From Erysipelotrichia bacterium (GTDB lineage Bacteria > Bacillota_I > Bacilli_A > Erysipelotrichales > Erysipelotrichaceae): 64,000 nucleotides of DNA. Positions 8,799 through 16,745 of this stretch are shown one piece after another (position 1 is the stretch's first letter; each line of letters begins with the position of its first letter). Made by a program: the position numbers and the translations under genes. Location: the NCBI GenBank assembly GCA_018333955.1, contig JAGXSD010000001.1, positions 1-64,000 on the forward strand, read 5' to 3'. Under the pieces are notes generated by a model. That model was not told the origin of the DNA. It made no database searches and worked only from the letters and a program-made list of their open reading frames with translations.

Positions 8799-9614
8799 AT
8801 GAAAATACTTACCGATACAGGATCATTATTATCAATTGAGAAAGCACATGAGTTAGATGTTTCATTAATTCCCCTACAAGTTGAAGTTAAAGGTAAGAAC
8901 TATCGAGATTACTTTGAAATTTCAACCTCCGATTTCATCACAGAAATTGCCAGTGGTATCCCCGTTTCTTCTCAACCTGCTATTGGTGAAGTGATGGATG
9001 CTTTTGAAAAAGCTCAAGATGGATTATATATTGCCATGACCTCTGGATTAAGCTCAACTTACAACTCTGCTGCAGCATTAGGGCATGAATTTCCACAAAT
9101 GACCATCTTTAATTCAAAGACCTTAGCTGGAACACAAGGATATTTAGTTGAAAAGGCATCTGAGTTTGCAAATATATTAAGTAAAGAAGATATGTTGCGT
9201 AAACTCAATCATCTATTGAGTGAATGTAAGTCCTATCTTATTCCCGTGGATTTTGATTATCTTAAGCGTAATGGAAGATTATCTCCCATGGCGGCCTTAA
9301 TGAGTGGGTTTCTCAAGATTAAACCTATTGTATTTCATGCTCCTGGAATGGAAAAATTAGAGAAGTTTGGAGTGGGTCGCACATGGTCTCAAGCCATTGA
9401 CAGTATTATTGCGGATATGAACAAAAACAATGTTTCACATAGACACAAAGTATTTGTATCTCATTCTAACAATTCTGAGGTTGCAGATAAATTTATTGAA
9501 AAACTAAAAGCTAGTTTTGAAAGTATTGAGGTTACAAAATTACTGCTATCTCCTGCGATGACCACTCAAGGTGGTCCAGGTTGTGTTGCAGTGCAATATA
9601 TCCTTAAAGATTAA
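8799..9614 (+). CDS. DegV family fatty-acid-binding protein
   Basis: The 271-residue protein has the DegV signature: an N-terminal ILTDTGS, the loop TSGLSSTYNSA, and VDFDYLKRNGRLSPMAA near residue 150, followed by LKIKPI. DegV (FakB) proteins bind a fatty acid and present it to the kinase FakA, so host or environmental fatty acids can enter phospholipid synthesis. I chose the ATG behind AAGGAGA rather than the in-frame ATG 36 bases upstream, which overlaps the probable -10 box. It stands alone, followed by a terminator. A second DegV gene lies near 55900. The bound lipid cannot be predicted. Confidence 0.9.
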   Translation: MKILTDTGSLLSIEKAHELDVSLIPLQVEVKGKNYRDYFEISTSDFITEIASGIPVSSQPAIGEVMDAFEKAQDGLYIAMTSGLSSTYNSAAALGHEFPQMTIFNSKTLAGTQGYLVEKASEFANILSKEDMLRKLNHLLSECKSYLIPVDFDYLKRNGRLSPMAALMSGFLKIKPIVFHAPGMEKLEKFGVGRTWSQAIDSIIADMNKNNVSHRHKVFVSHSNNSEVADKFIEKLKASFESIEVTKLLLSPAMTTQGGPGCVAVQYILKD

Positions 9615-9640
9615 AACTAATAGAATATCGTTGTTACTAA

Positions 9641-9673
9641 TGACTTACACTTTAACTTAGTGTGAGTTTTTTT
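9641..9673 (+). terminator. Intrinsic terminator after the DegV gene
   Basis: A stem ACTTACACT / AGTGTGAGT (one G-T pair) is followed by TTTTTTTAT, just downstream of the stop codon. Confidence 0.8.
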
Positions 9674-9830
9674 ATAGACATAACAAAAACTTCAACAAGC
9701 ATCTATCTGGAAAGACTTCGAAACGAACCTTGAATGAAACCAATAGCATCGATTCTCTTTTCTTAAATAGTTCCTATTAAATAACTTCAATGTCTTATAT
9801 AATTGATATAACGGCTTCGGGGGTTAAAGA

Positions 9831-11414
9831 ATGCTTAAGAAAATACACCAACATCACCAGTTCTATGGAATCATTGGGATAAGTCTAAGTTGTTTAATCA
9901 TTATCATCTCTAATATTTCTAATTTGGACACATTTACATCCATCATGTTGTCTATTTGGTGTGCTTATTTGTTTATATTTTCTGGCCTCCATACTTTTAA
10001 AGGATTTAAAACATCCTCATACTTTATGGTATTTGGATTTACAACTTTACTTGTCATGTCTATCGGTCTATATCTCATCATAATACTTAAATGGACAAGC
10101 ATTCAGAATTTACTTGTTATTCCCATTGTTTTTTTAACAACAACTGGAACATTTAGAAATTGGACAAACACAATAAAGGATCGTGCAGGATTAATGATTG
10201 AAAATGCACCACTTTTTGATTTAGATCCATCCCCTTCCTACTATGATTACCTTGTCTATCCCTATATTCAAGAGATGTCCAATGCACTAAAGCATCCTCC
10301 TGAGCATATTAAAAACATTGATTCCGCAAATCAAAAGATAAGAATAGGCGTTTTGCTCTTAACTTCAGTCATTTTTTTGTTTTTTTTAATCATCATTGCT
10401 TTAGAAATCCCAATTCCTAGTTTTATTGAGTCAAATTTACTCACGATATTGATTACTCTTCTTTTTACTTTTATATTTTCATATTCATTCTATACTCGTG
10501 GATTTGATTATGCTTTTAAGTTCACCAGTTTAGCTTCAATGATGATTCCGATTTCAATTATTAGTTTTCAAGTGTTGAAGAAACTTTATCTTGACTCCTT
10601 ACCATTATTTTGGTGGGCTATGTTATTACTTGTCATCATTATAAGTACATGTGGTTTTCTGACATTACGCACCATCTGGAGAACAACCTACAATCAATTG
10701 ACACTATTCAAAAGAAAATCAAAAATCATTGCCTTTTCTAATCATTGGCCCATTAGTAACCCTTATAGCCATACTGCAATTACCGTGACATTGAAACTTA
10801 CCTCAGAACAATCTTCAGTTTTAAATATCATGCGAAATAAACCTGCAGATTTGTACTCTTATGTTGCAAAAGCTTGGGCTTTAGCAGGAATTACACTGGA
10901 TGAAACTTTAAAGGAAGTCACTTATCTATTCTATGCACATCCAAGAAAGTTAAAAAGCATAGCACGTTACTTTAGAAAATGGAATCCAATCACTATTAAA
11001 ATTGATTCATTTGATGACCCAAACTTTGATCAATACAAGAATCAATTACCTACAAAAGCAGAATATTTCACACTATTTAATGAGCTAGCCTTAACCATTT
11101 ATGGTCTCAATGATAGTTATCCTTATAAAAACATAAAAGTAAAATTTCTTGCTGCGTTTACTGATGCTAATCAGATGGATATGATTGAACCTTTATTTAA
11201 TCAAGTTGATTTAAGTATCATTGAACGTCATGATCCTAAGTTTGATGAAGATGGAAGTCAAGAATATGGTGGTTTTATTTTAGAAGGTGAAATACCCACC
11301 AGTATTGGATTAGTAAATCAAATGACTCAAAGCATCATTGAACTTTGTTCTCTACATCATGGGGAATTAGTTGGTTGGCAACCTGTAAATCATGAAGAGA
11401 ATGAGACGTCATAA
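9831..11414 (+). CDS. Large membrane protein of unknown function with a soluble C-terminal domain
   Basis: I do not recognise this 527-residue protein. The N-terminal half has about eight hydrophobic segments: four in residues 10-110, a soluble loop of about 60 residues, then four more in 170-285. From about 300 it is soluble. The last 130 residues end in a pattern (LVNQMTQSIIELCSLHHGE then GW) that loosely recalls the end of RraB-type domains, where a helix is followed by EYDGW. That similarity is weak and is my inference. The ribosome site is GGGGGTT about six bases from the ATG, and a perfect TATAAT (9798-9803) is a possible -10 box. It is monocistronic or weakly linked to the aminotransferase that follows. 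Confidence 0.6.
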   Translation: MLKKIHQHHQFYGIIGISLSCLIIIISNISNLDTFTSIMLSIWCAYLFIFSGLHTFKGFKTSSYFMVFGFTTLLVMSIGLYLIIILKWTSIQNLLVIPIVFLTTTGTFRNWTNTIKDRAGLMIENAPLFDLDPSPSYYDYLVYPYIQEMSNALKHPPEHIKNIDSANQKIRIGVLLLTSVIFLFFLIIIALEIPIPSFIESNLLTILITLLFTFIFSYSFYTRGFDYAFKFTSLASMMIPISIISFQVLKKLYLDSLPLFWWAMLLLVIIISTCGFLTLRTIWRTTYNQLTLFKRKSKIIAFSNHWPISNPYSHTAITVTLKLTSEQSSVLNIMRNKPADLYSYVAKAWALAGITLDETLKEVTYLFYAHPRKLKSIARYFRKWNPITIKIDSFDDPNFDQYKNQLPTKAEYFTLFNELALTIYGLNDSYPYKNIKVKFLAAFTDANQMDMIEPLFNQVDLSIIERHDPKFDEDGSQEYGGFILEGEIPTSIGLVNQMTQSIIELCSLHHGELVGWQPVNHEENETS

Positions 11415-11490
11415 GATGAAGTGTCCCAAGCATAACATTACACCATTAAAATACGTTACAATATAAGTGACAATAGATAGGAATGAAACC

Positions 11491-12681
11491 ATGCTCAATT
11501 CAAAACAACTACTAGAACTTAATCATCAATACGGCGCAAAAAACTATAATCCATTACCCATTGTGATTGCTAAAGCCGATGGGGTGTGGGTCGAAGATGT
11601 TGAAGGTGTTCGATATTTAGATATGCTTTCAGCCTACTCTGCTATGAACTTTGGTCATAGACACCCTAAGATTATTCAAGCATTAAAAGATCAAGCCGAT
11701 AAATTGACGCTGACTTCACGTGCTTTTGAAAATAATGTATTACCACTTTTCTACCAAAGACTAGCTCAGTTCACTAAAAAAGATTTGATCTTACCGATGA
11801 ACACAGGTGCAGAAGCTGTTGAGACTGCCATTAAAGCAGCACGTCGTTGGGCGAGCGATGTGAAAAAGATTCCTGAAAACATGTCAGAGATTATTGTGTG
11901 TACCAATAACTTTCATGGACGTACTACAACCATTATTTCATTTTCTAATGATGAGAATGCAACACGTGCGTATGGTCCATTTACTCCTGGATTTAAGAGT
12001 ATTCCTTTTGGAAATATTCAAGCCCTTAAAGAAGCAATTAATCCGCAAACCGCCGCTTTCTTATTTGAACCCATTCAAGGAGAGGCAGGCATAAACATAC
12101 CTTATGATGGTTTCTTAAAGGATGCTTATGAAGTGTGTAAAGCACATCATGTCTTATTGATTGCGGATGAAATTCAAACCGGTTTAGGCCGTAGTGGGCA
12201 AAACTTTGCATGTGATTGGGAAGGTGTTATTCCTGATGTGTATATTTTAGGAAAAGCACTTGGAGGTGGCGTCTATCCAATTTCTGCAGTGGCTGCCAAT
12301 CAAGATATTCTTGGTGTATTTAATCCAGGATCTCATGGTTCAACTTTTGGTGGTAATCCTTTAGGTGCAGCATGTGCCCTTGTAGCCCTTGATGTACTGG
12401 AAAATGAAAATCTAGTGGAAAGATCTCGAGAACTAGGAACATACTTCTTCAATGAACTTAAAAAGATTGAAAGTTCTATGATTGTGGATATCCGTGGAAA
12501 AGGACTCTTTATTGGTCTAGAACTTAATCAAGTCGCAAGACCTATTTGTGAGAAACTTGCTGAACTAGGGGTTCTATGTAAAGATACTAAGAAAAATATC
12601 ATTCGATTTGCACCTCCACTCATTATCACAAAAGAAGAACTTGATTATGCATTAGACAAAATAAAAAAAGTCATGACTTAA
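11491..12681 (+). CDS. rocD: Ornithine aminotransferase
   Basis: This class-III pyridoxal-phosphate aminotransferase of 396 residues converts ornithine and 2-oxoglutarate to glutamate semialdehyde and glutamate. [32 protein letters not shown] and the Asp of [11 protein letters not shown] are family marks. The Lys that binds the cofactor is in [10 protein letters not shown], and [14 protein letters not shown] follows. The opening [10 protein letters not shown] is typical of RocD rather than ArgD. I use the ATG with an AGGAA site seven bases before it, not the GTG 24 bases upstream. No other arginine-degradation gene is near, so it may supply proline or glutamate on its own. Confidence 0.92.
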   Translation: MLNSKQLLELNHQYGAKNYNPLPIVIAKADGVWVEDVEGVRYLDMLSAYSAMNFGHRHPKIIQALKDQADKLTLTSRAFENNVLPLFYQRLAQFTKKDLILPMNTGAEAVETAIKAARRWASDVKKIPENMSEIIVCTNNFHGRTTTIISFSNDENATRAYGPFTPGFKSIPFGNIQALKEAINPQTAAFLFEPIQGEAGINIPYDGFLKDAYEVCKAHHVLLIADEIQTGLGRSGQNFACDWEGVIPDVYILGKALGGGVYPISAVAANQDILGVFNPGSHGSTFGGNPLGAACALVALDVLENENLVERSRELGTYFFNELKKIESSMIVDIRGKGLFIGLELNQVARPICEKLAELGVLCKDTKKNIIRFAPPLIITKEELDYALDKIKKVMT

Positions 12682-12688
12682 GTCATGA
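12671..12688 (+). repeat. Perfect 18-bp palindrome over the rocD stop codon
   Basis: TCATGACTTAAGTCATGA reads the same on both strands and is flanked by AAA and TTT. It overlaps the rocD stop codon. As RNA it would form a hairpin with a tiny loop; it may act as a weak terminator between rocD and the acetyltransferase gene. Confidence 0.6.
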
Positions 12689-12726
12689 TTTAATAATGAA
12701 TTAACTAAATGGATATGATGGAAATT

Positions 12727-13170
12727 ATGGAAATCAACCCTCTCAATGATCAATTAATGGAAGTATGGTTATCATTTAGACACCGATTGTGGCCATACCA
12801 CACACTTGAAGAACTGAAACATGAAATGACAACAACCATTGACACCCCACATTATGGTGTCTTTTTCTGCAAGAATAATAGCTCCTATGTTGGATTTATC
12901 GAAGTGTCAATCAAAGAAAATATAGAATTTTCAAGTATTTCCCCGATTGGTTACATCGAAGGTTGGTATGTCGATGAGCAATATCGAAAATTAGGAATTG
13001 GAAGATTACTTATGCATACCGCTGAAACATGGGTTGCTTCAAAATCAATAACTTGGATTGCATCAGATACCACGCTCGAGTATAATCTAAGTCCAATCGC
13101 ACACAAGAAACTAGGTTTTACAGAGTCGTCCATCCCTTTACATTATCTCAAATCAATTCAAATAGATTAA
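12727..13170 (+). CDS. AAC(6')-like GNAT acetyltransferase
   Basis: This 147-residue protein closely follows the layout of chromosomal aminoglycoside 6'-N-acetyltransferases of the Acinetobacter AAC(6')-Ig/Ih type: W-x-x-x-R-x-x-LWP near residue 14, a PIGYIEGWYV segment, the acetyl-CoA loop YRKLGIGRLL, SDTTLEYNLS and KKLGF near the end. I chose the fourth ATG, because the family starts about five residues before the first beta strand (MEINPL); three upstream in-frame ATGs exist and none has a clear ribosome site. It would transfer acetyl from acetyl-CoA to an amino group. Whether aminoglycosides are a substrate is not shown by sequence. It lies alone after rocD. Confidence 0.8.
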   Translation: MEINPLNDQLMEVWLSFRHRLWPYHTLEELKHEMTTTIDTPHYGVFFCKNNSSYVGFIEVSIKENIEFSSISPIGYIEGWYVDEQYRKLGIGRLLMHTAETWVASKSITWIASDTTLEYNLSPIAHKKLGFTESSIPLHYLKSIQID

Positions 13171-13187
13171 ACGTTATCATTGCATAG

Positions 13188-13207
13188 ATTATCATTTGAT
13201 GATATTT
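13188..13207 (+). terminator. Weak candidate terminator
   Basis: TATCAT and ATGATA with a 3-base loop, followed by TTTT, lie after the acetyltransferase stop. The stem is short and A+T-rich, so this is tentative. Confidence 0.3.
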
Positions 13208-13245
13208 TAATGAATAACTTAGGCATATCCTCAACTAATGAACCA

Positions 13246-13920
13246 TTAAAACCCTCGAGTTTGTCCTTTATAAGGAGGGTGTTTATGTTCATTAAACTCT
13301 TCAATGCCTGGACCTTTTAATTGTTTTAATCGCCATATTCCATAATCATAACTTATCACTAATACTAGAATTGTAAAAGGCAGCCCAAGGAGTAAATTGG
13401 TCCAAGCAAGCTGATTAATACTTTCTTGTGTATACAGAAAAATTTGTAAGGCTGTTCGCATTATAAACAATGCAAGCCACATCCAAGTCACTTCAGTGTA
13501 AGCTGGTTTAATATCGGGTCTTAAAAACCAATCAAGACTCCATCCTCGTGTAATGTGAGAAGCTAATGCAGCAAGTGGTCGACCAATCACAATCGAAATA
13601 AACATCACCAATAAAAAGAACACATTGGAAATAATTCCAGGCAAGAAAAAATTAGTCGCATTATTCGCAAGTAAAGCAAAACCCCCTGCTAATAAAACTC
13701 CACCTAGGCCAGTTAAAGCATAAATACTTTTCTGCTGTTTTATGATGCGCATTAATCCAAAACTAGCAGCAACCCCAATAGCACTAAAGATGGCTATCGG
13801 AAGTGAAAAAAGATGATTCATGAATACAAATATTAATGGTGGAACAATTGCATCTAAAGTGTTGCCTTTTAATATGCTCGTTAATTCTTCAAGAATTTCT
13901 TGATACTTTGATGTTTTCAT
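13246..13920 (-). CDS. DUF3159-like integral membrane protein
   Basis: This 224-residue protein has about six membrane segments. VPPLIFVFMNHLFSL at the start, NFFLPGI in the middle, a charged RRGWSLDW-like stretch and a tail rich in His, Lys and Pro fit the DUF3159 family, known mainly from actinobacteria and without known function. It overlaps the stop of the gene before it by four bases (ATGA), so the two membrane proteins are made together. The gene ends convergently with the acetyltransferase gene. I can give no function; the family name is a pattern match by eye. Confidence 0.65.
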   Translation of the reverse strand: MKTSKYQEILEELTSILKGNTLDAIVPPLIFVFMNHLFSLPIAIFSAIGVAASFGLMRIIKQQKSIYALTGLGGVLLAGGFALLANNATNFFLPGIISNVFFLLVMFISIVIGRPLAALASHITRGWSLDWFLRPDIKPAYTEVTWMWLALFIMRTALQIFLYTQESINQLAWTNLLLGLPFTILVLVISYDYGIWRLKQLKGPGIEEFNEHKHPPYKGQTRGF

Positions 13921-14267
13921 TTTGGTTGTTTTAATAAGGATATCCTAGATCCCATAAAGAATAGTCCCCAATCTCCCTTGGATTGAAGTGCAGTAACAAA
14001 GACGTAAAGTGCACCCGTGAAAAAACCAAAGACCATCATCGCAATAACCCATAGGATTGACGCCAACACACTTTTTTCTCGAAAAACAATCCATAAAGAA
14101 AAAAGAATAAATCCAGTGTATAGATCAACTAAGGATACAATACCCCAAGGATTAGCTAAAATGAGTGCCCCATCTGCAGCGAAATCACCAACTCCAAACC
14201 CATAAACTAAAACAGCACTCATAGCCACTATACCCAAAAAACTTACTATTTTTACGGTTTTCATCAT
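13917..14267 (-). CDS. Small membrane protein, DUF1475/DUF2834-like
   Basis: The 116-residue protein has three to four membrane segments. NPWGIVSLVDLYTGFILFSLW is close to the small membrane families DUF1475 and DUF2834; I cannot decide between them. A GAGGAC ribosome site precedes the ATG. It is the first gene of a two-gene unit with the DUF3159-like protein, and the overlap of start and stop codons suggests the two act together. The function is unknown. Confidence 0.65.
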   Translation of the reverse strand: MMKTVKIVSFLGIVAMSAVLVYGFGVGDFAADGALILANPWGIVSLVDLYTGFILFSLWIVFREKSVLASILWVIAMMVFGFFTGALYVFVTALQSKGDWGLFFMGSRISLLKQPK

Positions 14268-14506
14268 AATATTGTCCTCAACTTAGTTCGATTATAGCAT
14301 ATTCAATTGACACTCTTTTAAATAAGACTTCAATTAATGATCTTCATTTCACTCAACTTTACAGTTTGTAATCTAGTGCAATTACTCAATCCGTATCACT
14401 TACATCATGTCTGAATAAAGGAAGATAAATGTATCTTGATAGATATCACAGAGTGAGTTTGTTATATTAAAGTAAAGCATGTTCATAATTTTTATAAGGA
14501 GGTCTT

Positions 14507-15859
14507 ATGAAATCATTGAGATTAAAGTCACTACCTCTCATCATGTCACTAATTCTTTTCGCATGTGCTCCAAATGTGATTCCTCCCATTGATAATGACG
14601 ATGAACTTGATGAAGAACTTCCTGAAGTTCCATCACCGATTGAGTATATCTTCACAGATCCAGTAGAAACAAATCGTGCAAATACTAATTTTTTGCCTGC
14701 ATTTGAAGGACAAACCCGTGTTCAAGGAGTCATTACTTCAACCCCTTATACGTCAACCATACTCACCAATCAACTCAATGAACCTTGGGGCATTGATGTT
14801 TTACCAAGTGGTGAACTTGTTATTACTGAGAAAACAGGACAATTAAGAATCCTTAAACTTGATGGTTCATTAAGTGAACCCATCCGAGGATTTCCAAGTC
14901 TAAACACAACGGGACAAGGTGGTTTATTAGATGTTGCGGTAAGTCCAAACTTCATTGAAGATCGCATGCTTGTTTTCACTCTTTCACTAAGAACTCAAAA
15001 TGGTTCACTCAGTGCTGTTATGAAAGCCCAACTTTCAAGTGATTTGAGTTCACTTTCAAACATGACCATCATACATCAAGCCACTCCTTCATTTAGCAGC
15101 AATGCACATTTTGGAAGTCGAGTGGTCTTTGATCACAATGGAGCTCTATTAATCTCTACAGGTGATCGCCAATCACTTCAAACGCGAGGAAATGCACAAA
15201 CTTTAAATAATGGTCATGGCAAAATCATTAGAATCACTCTCGATGGAGACCCTGCACCTAATAATCCATTCATTGATCAAGGAGGTTATGCTCGTTATAT
15301 ATATGCCTATGGACTTCGTAATACTCAAGGTTTAGCCATTCATCCTCAAACTCAAGAACTATGGGGAAGTGATATGGGGCCACGAGGTGGTGATGAACTT
15401 AATCGTATCTTATCCTCTAAAAACTATGGATGGCCATTCATTACCTATGGCACAGAGTATAATGGGACTCTCATTAATCAAGGAAAAACCCAAAATGATG
15501 GAATGGAACAACCCGTTTATTACTGGGATCCTGCTGTGGCTCCAAGCGGAATGATTTTCTATCATTCAGATGTGATCAAAGAATGGGAGAACAATATCTT
15601 TATCGCCACACTACGAGGAAATCATATTATTCGCCTAGTCTTGAAAGGCAATACGGTCCTTGCGGAAGAGCGCTTATTATCTAGTGAAGGCCAACGCTTT
15701 AGAGATTTAGCCATGGGACTTCAAGGAGAGATTTATGCCATTACTGATGAAGGACGATTGTATAAAATAAGTAAACTGAATAATTTCAAAGTTGGAAAGA
15801 AAATGTCTTTCCAACTTTTTAATTTTCTCTGTTTTTTCACAAATATAAGCTATACTTAA
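14507..15859 (+). CDS. PQQ-dependent sugar dehydrogenase (YliI-like) lipoprotein
   Basis: This secreted lipoprotein has a signal of about 19 residues with lipobox LFAC (Cys20). The body is a six-bladed propeller of the soluble aldose/sorbosone dehydrogenase family: PWGIDVLPSGELVITEK, GQGGLLDVAVSPNF, NAHFGSR with the likely catalytic His, STGDR, NNGHGKIIRITLDG and the DMGPRGGDELN calcium/PQQ region. It would oxidise sugars outside the cell if PQQ is available; no PQQ synthesis gene is in the window. A strong AAGGAGG site precedes the start. The frame runs through a strong terminator hairpin before its stop, so the last 25-30 residues are probably not part of the original protein. Confidence 0.85.
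   Translation: MKSLRLKSLPLIMSLILFACAPNVIPPIDNDDELDEELPEVPSPIEYIFTDPVETNRANTNFLPAFEGQTRVQGVITSTPYTSTILTNQLNEPWGIDVLPSGELVITEKTGQLRILKLDGSLSEPIRGFPSLNTTGQGGLLDVAVSPNFIEDRMLVFTLSLRTQNGSLSAVMKAQLSSDLSSLSNMTIIHQATPSFSSNAHFGSRVVFDHNGALLISTGDRQSLQTRGNAQTLNNGHGKIIRITLDGDPAPNNPFIDQGGYARYIYAYGLRNTQGLAIHPQTQELWGSDMGPRGGDELNRILSSKNYGWPFITYGTEYNGTLINQGKTQNDGMEQPVYYWDPAVAPSGMIFYHSDVIKEWENNIFIATLRGNHIIRLVLKGNTVLAEERLLSSEGQRFRDLAMGLQGEIYAITDEGRLYKISKLNNFKVGKKMSFQLFNFLCFFTNISYT
15788..15822 (+). terminator. Intrinsic terminator inside the 3' end of the dehydrogenase ORF
   Basis: A perfect 12-bp stem AAAGTTGGAAAG / CTTTCCAACTTT with a 7-base loop is followed by TTTTT. It lies about 40 bases before the stop codon of the sugar dehydrogenase frame. 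Confidence 0.8.
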
Positions 15860-15879
15860 GAAAGACAGGATGGTGACAT

Positions 15880-16689
15880 ATGAACCCTTTAAATGAAAGA
15901 TTTATATTATCTAATGGTGTAAAAATCCCTAAGGTAGGACTTGGAACATGGCAAATACCAAATGATCAGGTGGTGCAAGTGTGCTTGGATGCTTTTGAAG
16001 TAGGCTATCGTCATATTGATAGTGCAAATGGTTATCAAAATGAACAAGGAGTTGGCCAAGCCATAAAACAAAGTGGTTTAAAGCGAGATGAGCTTTTTAT
16101 TACAAGTAAACTTCCTTCTCACATCAAAGGTTATCAAGTCACATTAGATTCATTTAATGAAACGATGAATAATCTTCAACTTGATGTGCTTGATTTGTAT
16201 TTAATTCATGCCCCATGGCCTTGGAGTGAAATTGGTAAAGATTGTACTCAAGGAAACATTGACTCATTCAAAGCCATGATTGAACTTTATCATCAAGGCC
16301 GTATTCGCAGTATCGGGGTTAGTAACTTCTCGGTTAAGGACTTAAAAGCTGTCATTGAGGCCACTGGATTTGTTCCTCATGTGAATCAAATTCGCTTCTA
16401 TATTAGTGATACGCAAGATGATATCGTCAAGTTCTGTCAAGAACACAACATTTTAGTGGAAGCGTATTCTCCACTCGCTACTGGACGTATCTTAAGTAAT
16501 CCTCAGCTTCAAAAGATTGCTTATGAGAAAGGGGTCAGTGTAGCCCAAGTTTGTGTTAAATATTGCTTAGAAAAAGGAACTCTCCCACTTCCTAAGACCA
16601 CAAAGCGTGAACGGATGATTGAGAATGCACGTCTTGACTTTACATTAAGTGATGATGAAGTGCATAAATTAGATCAAATCACATTATAA
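15880..16689 (+). CDS. Aldo/keto reductase
   Basis: The 269-residue protein is an NADPH-dependent aldehyde/ketone reductase of the AKR5-like bacterial group. The catalytic tetrad is complete: Asp47 (GYRHIDSA), Tyr52, Lys77 (ITSKLP) and His110 (YLIHAPWP). The cofactor region shows IGVSNFS, VEAYSPL and LPKTTK. It lies 20 bases after the dehydrogenase stop, but the terminator between them suggests separate transcription. The substrate cannot be predicted; methylglyoxal, xylose and 2,5-diketogluconate are used by relatives. Confidence 0.93.
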   Translation: MNPLNERFILSNGVKIPKVGLGTWQIPNDQVVQVCLDAFEVGYRHIDSANGYQNEQGVGQAIKQSGLKRDELFITSKLPSHIKGYQVTLDSFNETMNNLQLDVLDLYLIHAPWPWSEIGKDCTQGNIDSFKAMIELYHQGRIRSIGVSNFSVKDLKAVIEATGFVPHVNQIRFYISDTQDDIVKFCQEHNILVEAYSPLATGRILSNPQLQKIAYEKGVSVAQVCVKYCLEKGTLPLPKTTKRERMIENARLDFTLSDDEVHKLDQITL

Positions 16690-16708
16690 GACATTATCAC
16701 TATGAAAT

Positions 16709-16745
16709 AAGCCCTGTTCAATCATTGAACAGGGCTTATCTTATT
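16709..16745. terminator. Bidirectional intrinsic terminator
   Basis: A perfect 12-bp stem AAGCCCTGTTCA / TGAACAGGGCTT with a 5-base loop separates two convergent genes. T-rich sequence follows on the plus side and ATTTCAT on the minus side. Confidence 0.85.

Noticed and set aside
9641-9830. Possible small RNA gene after the DegV terminator
   Set aside because: Apart from the terminator and a -10 box for the next gene I see no conserved structure or T-run.
14467-14655. Minus-strand frame with a run of serines
   Set aside because: It is the complement of the Asp/Glu-rich start of the lipoprotein gene, has no ribosome site and overlaps that gene's start.
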